DNA of 12,845 bases from Spirochaetota bacterium (GTDB lineage: Bacteria; Spirochaetota; UBA12135; COTS27), in the NCBI GenBank assembly GCA_030621685.1, contig JAUXHF010000022.1, forward strand, positions 1-12,845, read 5' to 3'. Positions 1 through 6,576 of the stretch are shown here, piece by piece. Made by a program: the position numbers and the translations under genes. Each line of letters opens with the position of its first letter. The first letter of the stretch is position 1. A model generated the notes under the pieces. It was not told the DNA's origin. It searched no databases and saw only the letters and a program-made list of their open reading frames with translations.

Positions 1-2
1 AT

Positions 3-236
3 ACGCTAAAAAAAGATGCCCAAGGAAACTATATCGTTAAAACCTCGCATACGCTCAACAAGGTTCCCTTTTTTATTTACGACCCTAAACAAAGAAATAC
101 CTATACATGGAAAACAGGAAGCTTATACGATTCGGCGGGACTCGCTCATATAGCCGCTACTTTCTTAGACATCTTGGGCTACGAAGCTCCAGCAGATTAT
201 CTGCCCTCTCTGCTTAAGATTAGCAGCAACTGCTAG
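3..236 (+). CDS. gpmI: 2,3-bisphosphoglycerate-independent phosphoglycerate mutase, C-terminal fragment
   Basis: Only the last 77 residues are present; the gene enters from the left edge. The enzyme interconverts 3- and 2-phosphoglycerate in the cytosolic glycolysis/gluconeogenesis pathway and belongs to the alkaline-phosphatase-like metalloenzymes. The visible tail has the family's SHTLNKVPFFIYD stretch, whose His is expected to be a metal ligand, followed by a GLAHIAATFLDILGYEAPADY segment and a PSLL ending, as in GpmI proteins. The reading frame is open from base 3 to the TAG at 234-236. serC starts 175 bases downstream on the same strand, so two users of 3-phosphoglycerate are adjacent. 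Whether they share a transcript is unclear because a promoter-like sequence lies between them. Family confidence is good even though most of the protein is missing. Confidence 0.85.
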   Translation, partial: TLKKDAQGNYIVKTSHTLNKVPFFIYDPKQRNTYTWKTGSLYDSAGLAHIAATFLDILGYEAPADYLPSLLKISSNC

Positions 237-264
237 CTTAAACTTAGCTTTCTTTTAGCAGGAA

Positions 265-290
265 ATTTCTTTCTCCCATTTCTTTCTCCC
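265..290. repeat. 13-nt tandem duplication between gpmI and serC
   Basis: Two perfect adjacent copies of ATTTCTTTCTCCC lie at 265-277 and 278-290 in the gpmI-serC gap. The unit is pyrimidine-only after its first base. No hairpin or obvious terminator is associated with it. It is one of several short tandem duplications in the window. Confidence 0.9.
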
Positions 291-324
291 CTTACGTCCA
301 TCTTCCATAGTATACTTCTCTAGA

Positions 325-352
325 TTGGACATAGAGAATATTGCTTTATGCT
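325..352 (+). promoter_or_regulatory. candidate sigma70-type promoter of serC
   Basis: TTGGAC (325-330) and TATGCT (347-352) are separated by 16 bases and lie about 60 bases upstream of the serC start. The match to consensus is moderate and was found by eye. It would give serC a leader of about 50 bases ending in a good Shine-Dalgarno sequence. Confidence 0.35.
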
Positions 353-411
353 GAAAAATTTTTCATCGCAGTCATTACAGTATACACAGAGAAAACACGG
401 AGAGAATTTCT

Positions 412-1509
412 ATGAATCAAGATACTAAAAGAGTATGGAATTTTTCTGCAGGGCCAGCCATGGTTCCTTTAACAGTCCTGAATAAAATAAAAGATGAATT
501 TCTAAGCTACCAAGGTCTTGGATATTCAATCATGGAGACTTCTCATCGCACAAAAGTTTTTGAAGCAGTCTTAGAAGATACAAAAGCAAGATTAGCCAAG
601 CTACTGGGCCTCGATGAAAGTTATGCCATAGCCCTTTTACATGGAAGTGCCACTATGGAATTCCTTCGAATTCCCATGAACTTTCTTAACGATAAAAATC
701 AGAGTGCTGAGTATATTCATACAGGAAATTGGGCAAACAAAGCCATCCAGCAGGCAGAACGTTATGGGAATATACATATTGCAGGATCTTCAAAGGATGC
801 CGGATTTTCCTATATTCCCAAAGGCGAAAATCTTTCCTTCAATAAGAGCAAGAGCCGTTACCTCTATCTTTGTTCAAATAACACCATCTATGGAACTCAG
901 TATCATAGCTATCCGAAGACAGGCAACATGGCCTTGGTCGCCGATTTCTCTTCGGACATCCTTTGTCGCCATGTAGACATGTCTCAGTTTTCATTAATTT
1001 TTGCCTGTGCCCAAAAAAATTTAGGCATTGCTGGGACTTCCTTTGTAGCTATAAAGAAAGAATTTTTAGAACAAGCTGTAGATGATTTGCCGCCCATGCT
1101 CTCTTACAAAGAGCTTTTCAAAGCGAATAGTTTGATGAATACGCCACCAGTATTTTGCATATACTTCATGCGTGAGGTTTTGGCTTGGATTGAAGCACGT
1201 GGCTTAGATACTCTTGAAAAAGAAAATAGGCAAAAAGCTGAACGACTCTATAACGTCATCGATTCTCATTCGCTTTATCTGGGCGTAGCAGAAAAAGAAG
1301 ACCGCTCTTTAATGAATGTTACATGGAACTTCAAACAAGATGATATGCTGGAAAAATTTCTTAAAGGTGCTTTTGAAGAAGATCTTGTAGCCCTAAAAGG
1401 ACATCGGCTTGCCGGTGGCTTGCGAGCCTCCATCTATAATGCCATGCCTTTAGCCGGAGTAGAGAAACTAGCAGCCTATATGGAAAAATTTGCCAAAGAA
1501 AACAGCTAA
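412..1509 (+). CDS. serC: phosphoserine aminotransferase (class V PLP enzyme)
   Basis: The 365-residue length is normal for SerC. The enzyme transaminates 3-phosphohydroxypyruvate with glutamate to give phosphoserine, the second step of serine synthesis from 3-phosphoglycerate; in some bacteria it also serves pyridoxal phosphate synthesis. Visible family features are the FSAGPA start (residues 11-16), SIMETSHR (39-46) with the substrate-site His/Arg pair, HTGNWA (112-117), CSNNTIYGTQ (154-163 region), the PLP-lysine motif ACAQKNLG with Lys202, and KGHRLAGGLRASIYNAMP near the C-terminus with the phosphate-binding Arg/His cluster. The start is supported by GGAGAG at 399-404, seven bases upstream. 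The next gene begins 14 bases after the stop, so the two are probably cotranscribed. Nothing suggests damage. Confidence 0.95.
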   Translation: MNQDTKRVWNFSAGPAMVPLTVLNKIKDEFLSYQGLGYSIMETSHRTKVFEAVLEDTKARLAKLLGLDESYAIALLHGSATMEFLRIPMNFLNDKNQSAEYIHTGNWANKAIQQAERYGNIHIAGSSKDAGFSYIPKGENLSFNKSKSRYLYLCSNNTIYGTQYHSYPKTGNMALVADFSSDILCRHVDMSQFSLIFACAQKNLGIAGTSFVAIKKEFLEQAVDDLPPMLSYKELFKANSLMNTPPVFCIYFMREVLAWIEARGLDTLEKENRQKAERLYNVIDSHSLYLGVAEKEDRSLMNVTWNFKQDDMLEKFLKGAFEEDLVALKGHRLAGGLRASIYNAMPLAGVEKLAAYMEKFAKENS

Positions 1510-1523
1510 GCTCGGCTCATGTC

Positions 1524-2231
1524 ATGTTTCGAAAACTTACAGAGGGCAGTATTACGAGGGTCTGTATTACCAGTATTACAAAAATCTGTATCATTCTTGT
1601 ATTGATGTTTGCAGCACTCTTTAGCAAAGGGCATGCCTTAAGCGTAGACGTAGCCTATATCTTTGAAGCCGATGCCGGTATTAACTTCTATAACAACAGC
1701 GTTAAAAAAGTTCAAAGCCGCTACGGCTTAAAAGATATCAGCGATACAGTCGCTTTATCGTATACTTTTAAAAGTGGGGTTTTATTAGAAGATAGATGGA
1801 AGTTGCTTCTCTCCTTAGGTTTTGCCAAAAGGCAGAATTTCGAATATCCTTCAGGTTATATTCGCTACAACGAAAGCATCTTAGAGGTTCATCGTCAATT
1901 TCGCTTTGGTCTTGATACCCAGTATTCTTTTTTCCCCTATAGTAGTAAGTTCAACATAGCCTTAGGACTAGAAAATGCGCTTCTCTTACGCACCATACGT
2001 ATTACCCAGCAACAAGATGCTAATAGCGAAGACTTTCCGGCAACAACGCCTCTATCTTTGCGTAAATATGAGTACTCGATGGCAGCACAACTAAAAATAT
2101 ACTACCGTATTACTAAAAATTCGGCTTTTTACACCGCCTTAGATTACATAACCTTGTTTCCCAGTTTAGAAAATTACCCGCAGCTTTTGTTCGGGGTTGA
2201 TATATCTTTATATTTTAACAAAAAAAAATAA
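1524..2231 (+). CDS. secreted or outer-membrane beta-barrel-like protein, unknown function
   Basis: I do not recognise a named family. The 235-residue product begins with a Sec-type signal peptide: a basic N-terminus, a hydrophobic core at about residues 21-34 and a likely cleavage after GHA (residue 38). The mature part has alternating hydrophobic/polar strands rich in Tyr and Phe, such as TVALSYTF, FRFGLDTQYSFF, YEYSMAAQLKIYYR and FGVDISLYF near the end. This pattern fits a small barrel of about eight to ten strands, and no other domain is visible. The start lacks a clear ribosome binding site, but it lies 14 bases after serC, which suggests translation from a shared transcript. The signal-peptide region contains GTATTAC-like repeats (1548-1579), giving SIT/CIT/SIT in the protein. 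The cellular role is unknown. Confidence 0.7.
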   Translation: MFRKLTEGSITRVCITSITKICIILVLMFAALFSKGHALSVDVAYIFEADAGINFYNNSVKKVQSRYGLKDISDTVALSYTFKSGVLLEDRWKLLLSLGFAKRQNFEYPSGYIRYNESILEVHRQFRFGLDTQYSFFPYSSKFNIALGLENALLLRTIRITQQQDANSEDFPATTPLSLRKYEYSMAAQLKIYYRITKNSAFYTALDYITLFPSLENYPQLLFGVDISLYFNKKK

Positions 2232-2295
2232 GTTGCAAAACATTGCTCGGGCATCCCAAAACAAGCTTTCTTAAAAAATGGCCAGATTTAATATC

Positions 2296-2325
2296 TTGAT
2301 TCAAGCTAAGCAGCTTCGCTATAGA
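2296..2325 (+). promoter_or_regulatory. candidate promoter of the UDG-like gene
   Basis: TTGATT (2296-2301) and TATAGA (2320-2325) are spaced 18 bases apart and end 15 bases before the ATG at 2341. The predicted transcript would have a leader of only a few bases. This agrees with the absence of a Shine-Dalgarno sequence before that ATG. Confidence 0.35.
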
Positions 2326-2340
2326 TCATAAAGTATCGGC

Positions 2341-3192
2341 ATGGCAAAAACACCCATACCAGCTAAGCATCTTCAAATCTTTCGCGAGGTTTATCGCTAC
2401 TTAGGCGAAATTTCTTCTGAGAAAAAACCGATAGCCTCTTTGGGCAATCTGCCTCTTTCCATGGAGTTAGAAGAGGCTATGCTTCGTAATTACAGGAAAA
2501 ATATTCTCACTACAACGAAAATTGAACCTAAACAAAAACTTAGCCAGCTATCCACAATAAGAGGCAAGACTCCGGGAATTCCAACTACTTTAGATACCAG
2601 CTTGAAAGCGGCAACAAAAGAGCAGCTCTTGGAACAACTGCATAAGAAAATTTATTCGTGCAGGCAATGCCCGCTAGCACAGCGAAGAAAGCAGGCCACT
2701 AGGCTTTCCGCTCTCCCGCAGGCTAAAATTTTTTTTCTTAGCGATATTGTCAGTTTTAACGACCAGCTAAATACCCACTATTTCAGCGATGCTGTGGGAA
2801 AAGTTTTCCTTAATATTTTGAAAGCTCTTGCCTTAGATAGGAATTCCATCTATATCAGCTCTTGTATTAAATGTGCCTCGACCACAGAAATATCCAATAA
2901 GCTTGATAGCATGAAAGTATGTCTCAACCATTTACATGAGGAAATTGATCTGCTACAGCCAAAGCTAATCATTGCTTTTGGTGAAGACAGTTACAGGCTG
3001 CTCATCAAAGAGAATCCAGAAAATTCTAAAGAAAAAAAAGACTTCCAAGAAATCCTTGGTAGCATGCTTTCTTTTAGATCTGTGGATATCATGTTCACGC
3101 ATCACCCACGAGAAATGCTTTACGACCCTACGCTAAAAAAACAAACTTGGGAACATTTGAAGCCGCTCTTGCCACGCTTGGCTGCTTTCTAG
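2341..3192 (+). CDS. family-4 uracil-DNA-glycosylase-like Fe-S protein with altered catalytic motif
   Basis: The C-terminal two thirds (about residues 100-283) match the family-4 UDG (UDGa) layout. In order these are CRQCPL (107-112), YISSCIKCAS (171-180), VCLNHLHEEI (193-202), LQPKLIIAFGEDS, and MFTHHPREML (251-260), which corresponds to the family's HPSYLL motif. Cys107, Cys110, Cys178 and Cys194 have the spacing expected for the 4Fe-4S cluster. The catalytic segment, normally GE(A/G)PG followed by a PFVG-AG region, reads FLSDIVSFND (132-141) and YFSDAVGKVF instead. The usual Gly, Glu and Pro residues are absent. Residues 1-95 are an extra N-terminal region without a recognised domain. If active, the protein would remove uracil from DNA; the motif loss leaves substrate or activity open. 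It has no clear ribosome binding site, and murA converges on it. Confidence 0.75.
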   Translation: MAKTPIPAKHLQIFREVYRYLGEISSEKKPIASLGNLPLSMELEEAMLRNYRKNILTTTKIEPKQKLSQLSTIRGKTPGIPTTLDTSLKAATKEQLLEQLHKKIYSCRQCPLAQRRKQATRLSALPQAKIFFLSDIVSFNDQLNTHYFSDAVGKVFLNILKALALDRNSIYISSCIKCASTTEISNKLDSMKVCLNHLHEEIDLLQPKLIIAFGEDSYRLLIKENPENSKEKKDFQEILGSMLSFRSVDIMFTHHPREMLYDPTLKKQTWEHLKPLLPRLAAF

Positions 3193-3250
3193 CCACACGC
3201 GCCACGCGCTTAGCTGCTTTCTAGCCACCGGCTTATAGCTGCTTTCTAGC
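3171..3250. repeat. three degenerate copies around the stop codon of the UDG-like gene
   Basis: GCTGCTTTCTAGC occurs at 3181, 3213 and 3238, each copy preceded by a related CGC/GCTT stretch. The first copy encodes the last residues and TAG stop of the UDG-like protein. The two later copies are downstream and noncoding. The pattern looks like serial duplication of the gene's 3' end, with copies offset by 32 and 25 bases. Confidence 0.8.
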
Positions 3251-3301
3251 TCTCACTTCTGGCCTTAGCAGTTACCCCTACCCCAGAAACATTAAGGCTT
3301 G

Positions 3302-4690
3302 CTAGCCATCCTCTAGGACTATCTTGGCTCCTAGCTTTTTTAACTTACCCAGCAAATTTTCATAGCCACGTTTAATATGATAGACTCGCCGCAATTCACT
3401 CTTGCCAGATGCAGCTAGGCTAGCGGCTACCAGCGCAGCTCCAGCTCTCAAATCCGAGGCCATAACCCGCGCGCCCTCAAGAGCAGAGACTCCATGAATA
3501 TAGGCCTTGTTGCCCTCTAAGGTAATGGATGCTCCCAAGCGCTCTAGCTCTCCAACGTGGTTAAATCGGCTTGAGTAAATAGACTCTTCAAGGATAGTAT
3601 CTCCTTCTGCCAGCACGGCTACCGCCATAAGCAAGGCTTGCATATCGGTAGGGAACAGCGGATAGGGTCCTGTACTCACCTCAATTCCCTTCAATCGCTT
3701 CAGTCGCTTCAATCGTTTTCCTGCTGTTTTCACGAGCAATTCATTTGAACTCTTCTGTTGAATGCTAAGACCAAGCTCCTCAAAAATTTGAATAACTGCA
3801 TGCAGATGCTTCGGCTCGCAATTTTGTATCAGCAGCTTGCCACCGGTTATCGCAGCAAAGCTCATAAAACTTCCAGCTTCTATTCTATCGGGGATAATTG
3901 TGTATTCTCCGCCATGAAGCTTAGAAACTCCTTTCACACGAAGTCGTTGTATCGAAATACTTTTGCCCTCATGAAAGAGATCCTCTTTATGAGGGTCTTC
4001 GATTTCTTGGGTAATTTCAGCGCCTATATGCTTTAAGAAATTTACAAGGTCCTCTGTTTCTGGTTCACGAGCTGCATTTTCAATACAGGTCTCGCCTTCT
4101 GCTAACACCGCAGCACTAAGAATATTATCTGTTGCTAGCACCGAAGATATTCTCCCCTGCATCACAGGCACATGCCCTCCCCGCAATCGTCGCAGGCCAG
4201 TAGCAGAATTTTTGAGCAAACCCTTAGCTTCGGCAACAATATTTCCGTGTATCAATTTCACATCGGCGCCTAAGGCCCGAAGCCCACTTATGTGCAAATC
4301 TACTGGCCGAGGACCAAAGGCACAGCCTCCCGGCAATGACACTTCTGCCTTCGAATAACGAGTCAAGAGTGGCCCCAATACGCAAATGGACGCACGCATT
4401 CTCTTTACTATCTCATACGATGCCTTAGTGTTCACCACTAACCCCGCCTTCAGCTCCGGCTGAATGATCACACGCCCGGGGCTACCCGTATCCCAGCTTA
4501 CTTTTTTTCCAAGACTCCTTAAGAGTAGCGTCATGGTCTGCGTATCGCTGAGCTGGGGAACGTTCTTTAAGATAACTTCCTCATCGGTAAGTAAGGTAGC
4601 CGCAAAAATAGGTAGCGCTGCATTCTTCGAGCCAGAAATCTTAACACTGCCCTCAAGCCTAACCCCTCCGTGAATAATATATTTTTCCAA
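3302..4690 (-). CDS. murA: UDP-N-acetylglucosamine 1-carboxyvinyltransferase
   Basis: This enzyme transfers enolpyruvate from PEP to UDP-GlcNAc, the first committed cytosolic step of peptidoglycan synthesis. The 462-residue product aligns end to end with MurA. Visible features are SGSKNAALP (19-27) with the Lys/Asn substrate pair, SLPGGCAFGPRPVDLH (118-133) with Cys123 at the fosfomycin-reactive position and the conserved Arg128, PTDMQA (347-352) with catalytic Asp349, and the closing ASDLRAGAALV and YHIKRGYENL motifs. It is some 40 residues longer than typical. The extra length includes a charged insert at about 229-247 and a tripled Arg-Leu-Lys at 326-334. The start is TTG (4688-4690), chosen because MEKYIIHGGVRLEG aligns with the usual MurA beginning and an in-frame stop lies two codons upstream. 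No close Shine-Dalgarno sequence is visible. A minus-strand TATAAT at 4877-4882 is a possible -10 element. Confidence 0.95.
   Translation of the reverse strand: MEKYIIHGGVRLEGSVKISGSKNAALPIFAATLLTDEEVILKNVPQLSDTQTMTLLLRSLGKKVSWDTGSPGRVIIQPELKAGLVVNTKASYEIVKRMRASICVLGPLLTRYSKAEVSLPGGCAFGPRPVDLHISGLRALGADVKLIHGNIVAEAKGLLKNSATGLRRLRGGHVPVMQGRISSVLATDNILSAAVLAEGETCIENAAREPETEDLVNFLKHIGAEITQEIEDPHKEDLFHEGKSISIQRLRVKGVSKLHGGEYTIIPDRIEAGSFMSFAAITGGKLLIQNCEPKHLHAVIQIFEELGLSIQQKSSNELLVKTAGKRLKRLKRLKGIEVSTGPYPLFPTDMQALLMAVAVLAEGDTILEESIYSSRFNHVGELERLGASITLEGNKAYIHGVSALEGARVMASDLRAGAALVAASLAASGKSELRRVYHIKRGYENLLGKLKKLGAKIVLEDG
3690..3716. repeat. 9-nt x3 in-frame tandem repeat inside murA
   Basis: TTCAATCGC, TTCAGTCGC and TTCAATCGT are adjacent at 3690-3698, 3699-3707 and 3708-3716. 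On the minus strand they encode RLKRLKRLK, residues 326-334, in a loop just before the conserved GPYPLFPTD motif. The length is a multiple of three, so the frame is kept. Confidence 0.9.
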
Positions 4691-4949
4691 TATTTAATAC
4701 TTAATACTAGCCTCTTACTCAAGACTAGCCTCTCTTCTTGTTGTTTTTGTATTTATTTTTAAAATTTCGCCTTCGCCCTTCTTTATACAGCTTGCCCCGC
4801 CCTAGCTAACAGGCTTAGCTAAGCTAAGCTAACAAAATGCTTGTCTTACCCTAAGTTTCTAGCAAAATCTACTATAATTATACAGCCTAGTTAAATTTAG
4901 CAGAGGAAAACTTAAAAATCTAGGGTTAATGAGCTAAAACTTGGTGAAA
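4691..4949. other. murA-menF intergenic region with short repeats and a palindrome
   Basis: I see no gene in this stretch. It holds a 7-nt tandem duplication TTAATAC (4694-4707) immediately upstream of the murA start. ACTAGCCTCT occurs twice, around 4705-4732. A perfect 12-nt palindrome GCTTAGCTAAGC (4813-4824) is followed by more AGCTA copies. TATAATTATA (4873-4882) is symmetric and offers a -10-like hexamer on both strands, but no convincing -35 was found for either. Confidence 0.6.
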
Positions 4950-6407
4950 TCAGGCATCCTCAAAAAAAGAGAGCAGCGATTGTAATTTAGCTTCGCTCTC
5001 ATGCCACTCGCTCTGGGCATCGGAGCCTTTTACGATACCCGTGCCGGCGTATAGCCGAAGATGATCGGCTAACACCTCTGCGCAACGTAAGTTTACATAT
5101 AAAGCACTCTCTTTCTTTAGCTGCAACGGACCAAAATATCCCGTGTAAAATGCTCGCTCATGCGCTTCTAAGCTGTGAATTACGTGCAGGGCTTTTTCTC
5201 GGGGAAAGCCTGCTACCGAGGAACTGGGATGCAACATCCCCAGCATATCAAGGATGAGCAAGGGGCCATAATCCTTTTTTATATTTACTGTAAATTCGCT
5301 TTTCAAATGATACACATTGTTACAGCGTACCGTGTAGGGACCATTTTCGCTATAGGCACGAAGCCGTATCATCTTAAAACAATCAACAACAAAACGGCTG
5401 ACTATAGCTTGTTCAACAATTTCCTTATCCTGCCAGGCCACATGCTTCGGCAAAAGTTTTTCTTTGACTCTTTGCGTGCCAGCCAGCGAGACGGCAACAA
5501 AACGCCCCTTCAGCAAAGGACCAGACTGGCTCATCAAAAGCTCTGGCGAAACAGTAAACCACGTCTTCGCTTTCGGCGATGAAAAAAAACATACCATGCT
5601 CTCTTTCTCCGTTATAAAAGCTTTGGCTAAGGCAAAAAATATATCCTTAGCTAGGCTGTGCTTAATAAGTTTTTCTTCCCTCTTCTTTTTCTTTGAGCTT
5701 CCCTCTTTATCGCCCAAAAGAACATGCCCAGCTGTGTTAGAAAATCCCGGAAATCCAAAATTTTTCACCCGAGAAACTACCACCTTCTGCAAATATCCGC
5801 TATCTATCCTCTCTAGCGCCTTATTCACAGAAGCATGAAACATAGGCAATGATGTCTCTTGCATCGGCTGATGGCTAACATAATATGGAACATGCATTGA
5901 AGGATTCTCTTGGAATTGCTTATAGGCCTGTCCTGCTTGTCCTGCTTGTTCTCTTCTTTTAGCGAAATTCCCCAGCAAATTAGCAAGCTGCTCAGCTAGC
6001 CAAACAATATCTTTTTTTTTCCGCCACAGCAGCATGCCAGCATCATCAAAACTCATATCCAATTCTAAATAATAAAATTTAAACTGCGCCAGCTCCTCTT
6101 TTACCTTATAGCCAGTAAACGGAGAGAAAACAAAAACCTTCGTATCATGGCCATGCATGCGCCAATCCTGAATAGAGCTTTGATGAATATCGCTGGTTGA
6201 AAATTGCAGCATAAGCTTTCCCGATGACTCAAGATAGCCGTCCTCAAGTTTTTGCGTAAAAGAATTATACGCATATCGCGGCAGGCGATAGAATACAAAA
6301 CTAAGCCGATGCTGCCTAGCAAAAACAGCTAGCGAAAACAAAAGTTCTTGCAAAGCAGCTTGCCGCAGCTCGGCCAGCATCAAGGGGAGTTTTTTACGAG
6401 AAAACAA
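4950..6407 (-). CDS. menF: isochorismate synthase (MenF/EntC-type chorismate-binding enzyme)
   Basis: The enzyme converts chorismate to isochorismate, the entry to menaquinone or catecholate synthesis. The C-terminal half (about 190-485) is a chorismate-binding domain. It has KVVVSR (208-213, likely catalytic Lys208), WFTVSPELL (283-291) with the acidic Glu289, SLAGTQ (307-312), WQDKEIVEQ (325-333), GPYTVRCNNVYHL (356-368), LHPSSSVAGFP (392-402), YTGYFGP, VNLRCAEV, and RLYAGTGIVKGSD with a final EWHESEAK. YAGTGIVKGSD favours isochorismate synthase over anthranilate or aminodeoxychorismate synthase. The HPTPAV-type motif is altered to HPSSSV. The N-terminal part includes FVFYRLPR and FVFSPF, as in this subgroup. 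A Lys/Glu-rich insert lies at 233-247 and a duplicated AGQ at about 155-160. The start is uncertain: TTG at 6407 or ATG ten codons in, neither with a ribosome binding site. menF versus an entC-like role cannot be separated without neighbouring pathway genes. Confidence 0.85.
   Translation of the reverse strand: MFSRKKLPLMLAELRQAALQELLFSLAVFARQHRLSFVFYRLPRYAYNSFTQKLEDGYLESSGKLMLQFSTSDIHQSSIQDWRMHGHDTKVFVFSPFTGYKVKEELAQFKFYYLELDMSFDDAGMLLWRKKKDIVWLAEQLANLLGNFAKRREQAGQAGQAYKQFQENPSMHVPYYVSHQPMQETSLPMFHASVNKALERIDSGYLQKVVVSRVKNFGFPGFSNTAGHVLLGDKEGSSKKKKREEKLIKHSLAKDIFFALAKAFITEKESMVCFFSSPKAKTWFTVSPELLMSQSGPLLKGRFVAVSLAGTQRVKEKLLPKHVAWQDKEIVEQAIVSRFVVDCFKMIRLRAYSENGPYTVRCNNVYHLKSEFTVNIKKDYGPLLILDMLGMLHPSSSVAGFPREKALHVIHSLEAHERAFYTGYFGPLQLKKESALYVNLRCAEVLADHLRLYAGTGIVKGSDAQSEWHESEAKLQSLLSFFEDA
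5931..5948. repeat. 9-nt x2 in-frame duplication inside the isochorismate synthase gene
   Basis: TCCTGCTTG occurs twice in a row (5931-5939, 5940-5948). On the minus strand it gives the repeated AGQ in EQAGQAGQAYKQ, in the linker before the catalytic domain. The frame is kept. Confidence 0.85.
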
Positions 6408-6529
6408 AGTATGTCTTAAAAAATATGCCTCAGCCTTTCAGAAAATCTAAGCCAGCAGCAGAAAAAGCCGCCCGCTTTACCATACATCTTTTCGCTTCCT
6501 TTCATAAGCTATATCATTTAGCATGTTCA

Positions 6530-6557
6530 GTATTCAGTATTCAGTATTCAGTATTCA
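6530..6557. repeat. 7-nt x4 tandem repeat between uvrC and the isochorismate synthase gene
   Basis: Four perfect copies of GTATTCA occupy 6530-6557, with a partial GTTCA copy just before. The 169-base gap (6408-6576) separates the uvrC stop from the isochorismate synthase start on the minus strand. Copy number here would change the spacing upstream of that start. No other element was recognised in the gap. Confidence 0.95.
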
Positions 6558-6576
6558 AGCTTAATATTTACTTTGC

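Noticed and set aside
704..976. A 90-codon plus-strand frame inside serC.
   Set aside because: It overlaps essential SerC motifs in another frame and its translation has no recognisable features.
2546..2554. A DnaA-box-like CTATCCACA.
   Set aside because: A single copy inside the UDG-like coding region with no cluster, and no origin genes nearby.
3262..3299. GCCTTA/TAAGGC inverted repeat as a terminator between the convergent UDG-like and murA genes.
   Set aside because: The loop is about 25 bases, the stem only six, and no T-run follows on either strand.
5175..5838. Two long plus-strand open frames (135 and 124 codons) opposite the isochorismate synthase gene.
   Set aside because: They lie antisense to clear conserved catalytic motifs, have no ribosome binding site and resemble no family; they are shadows of the real gene.
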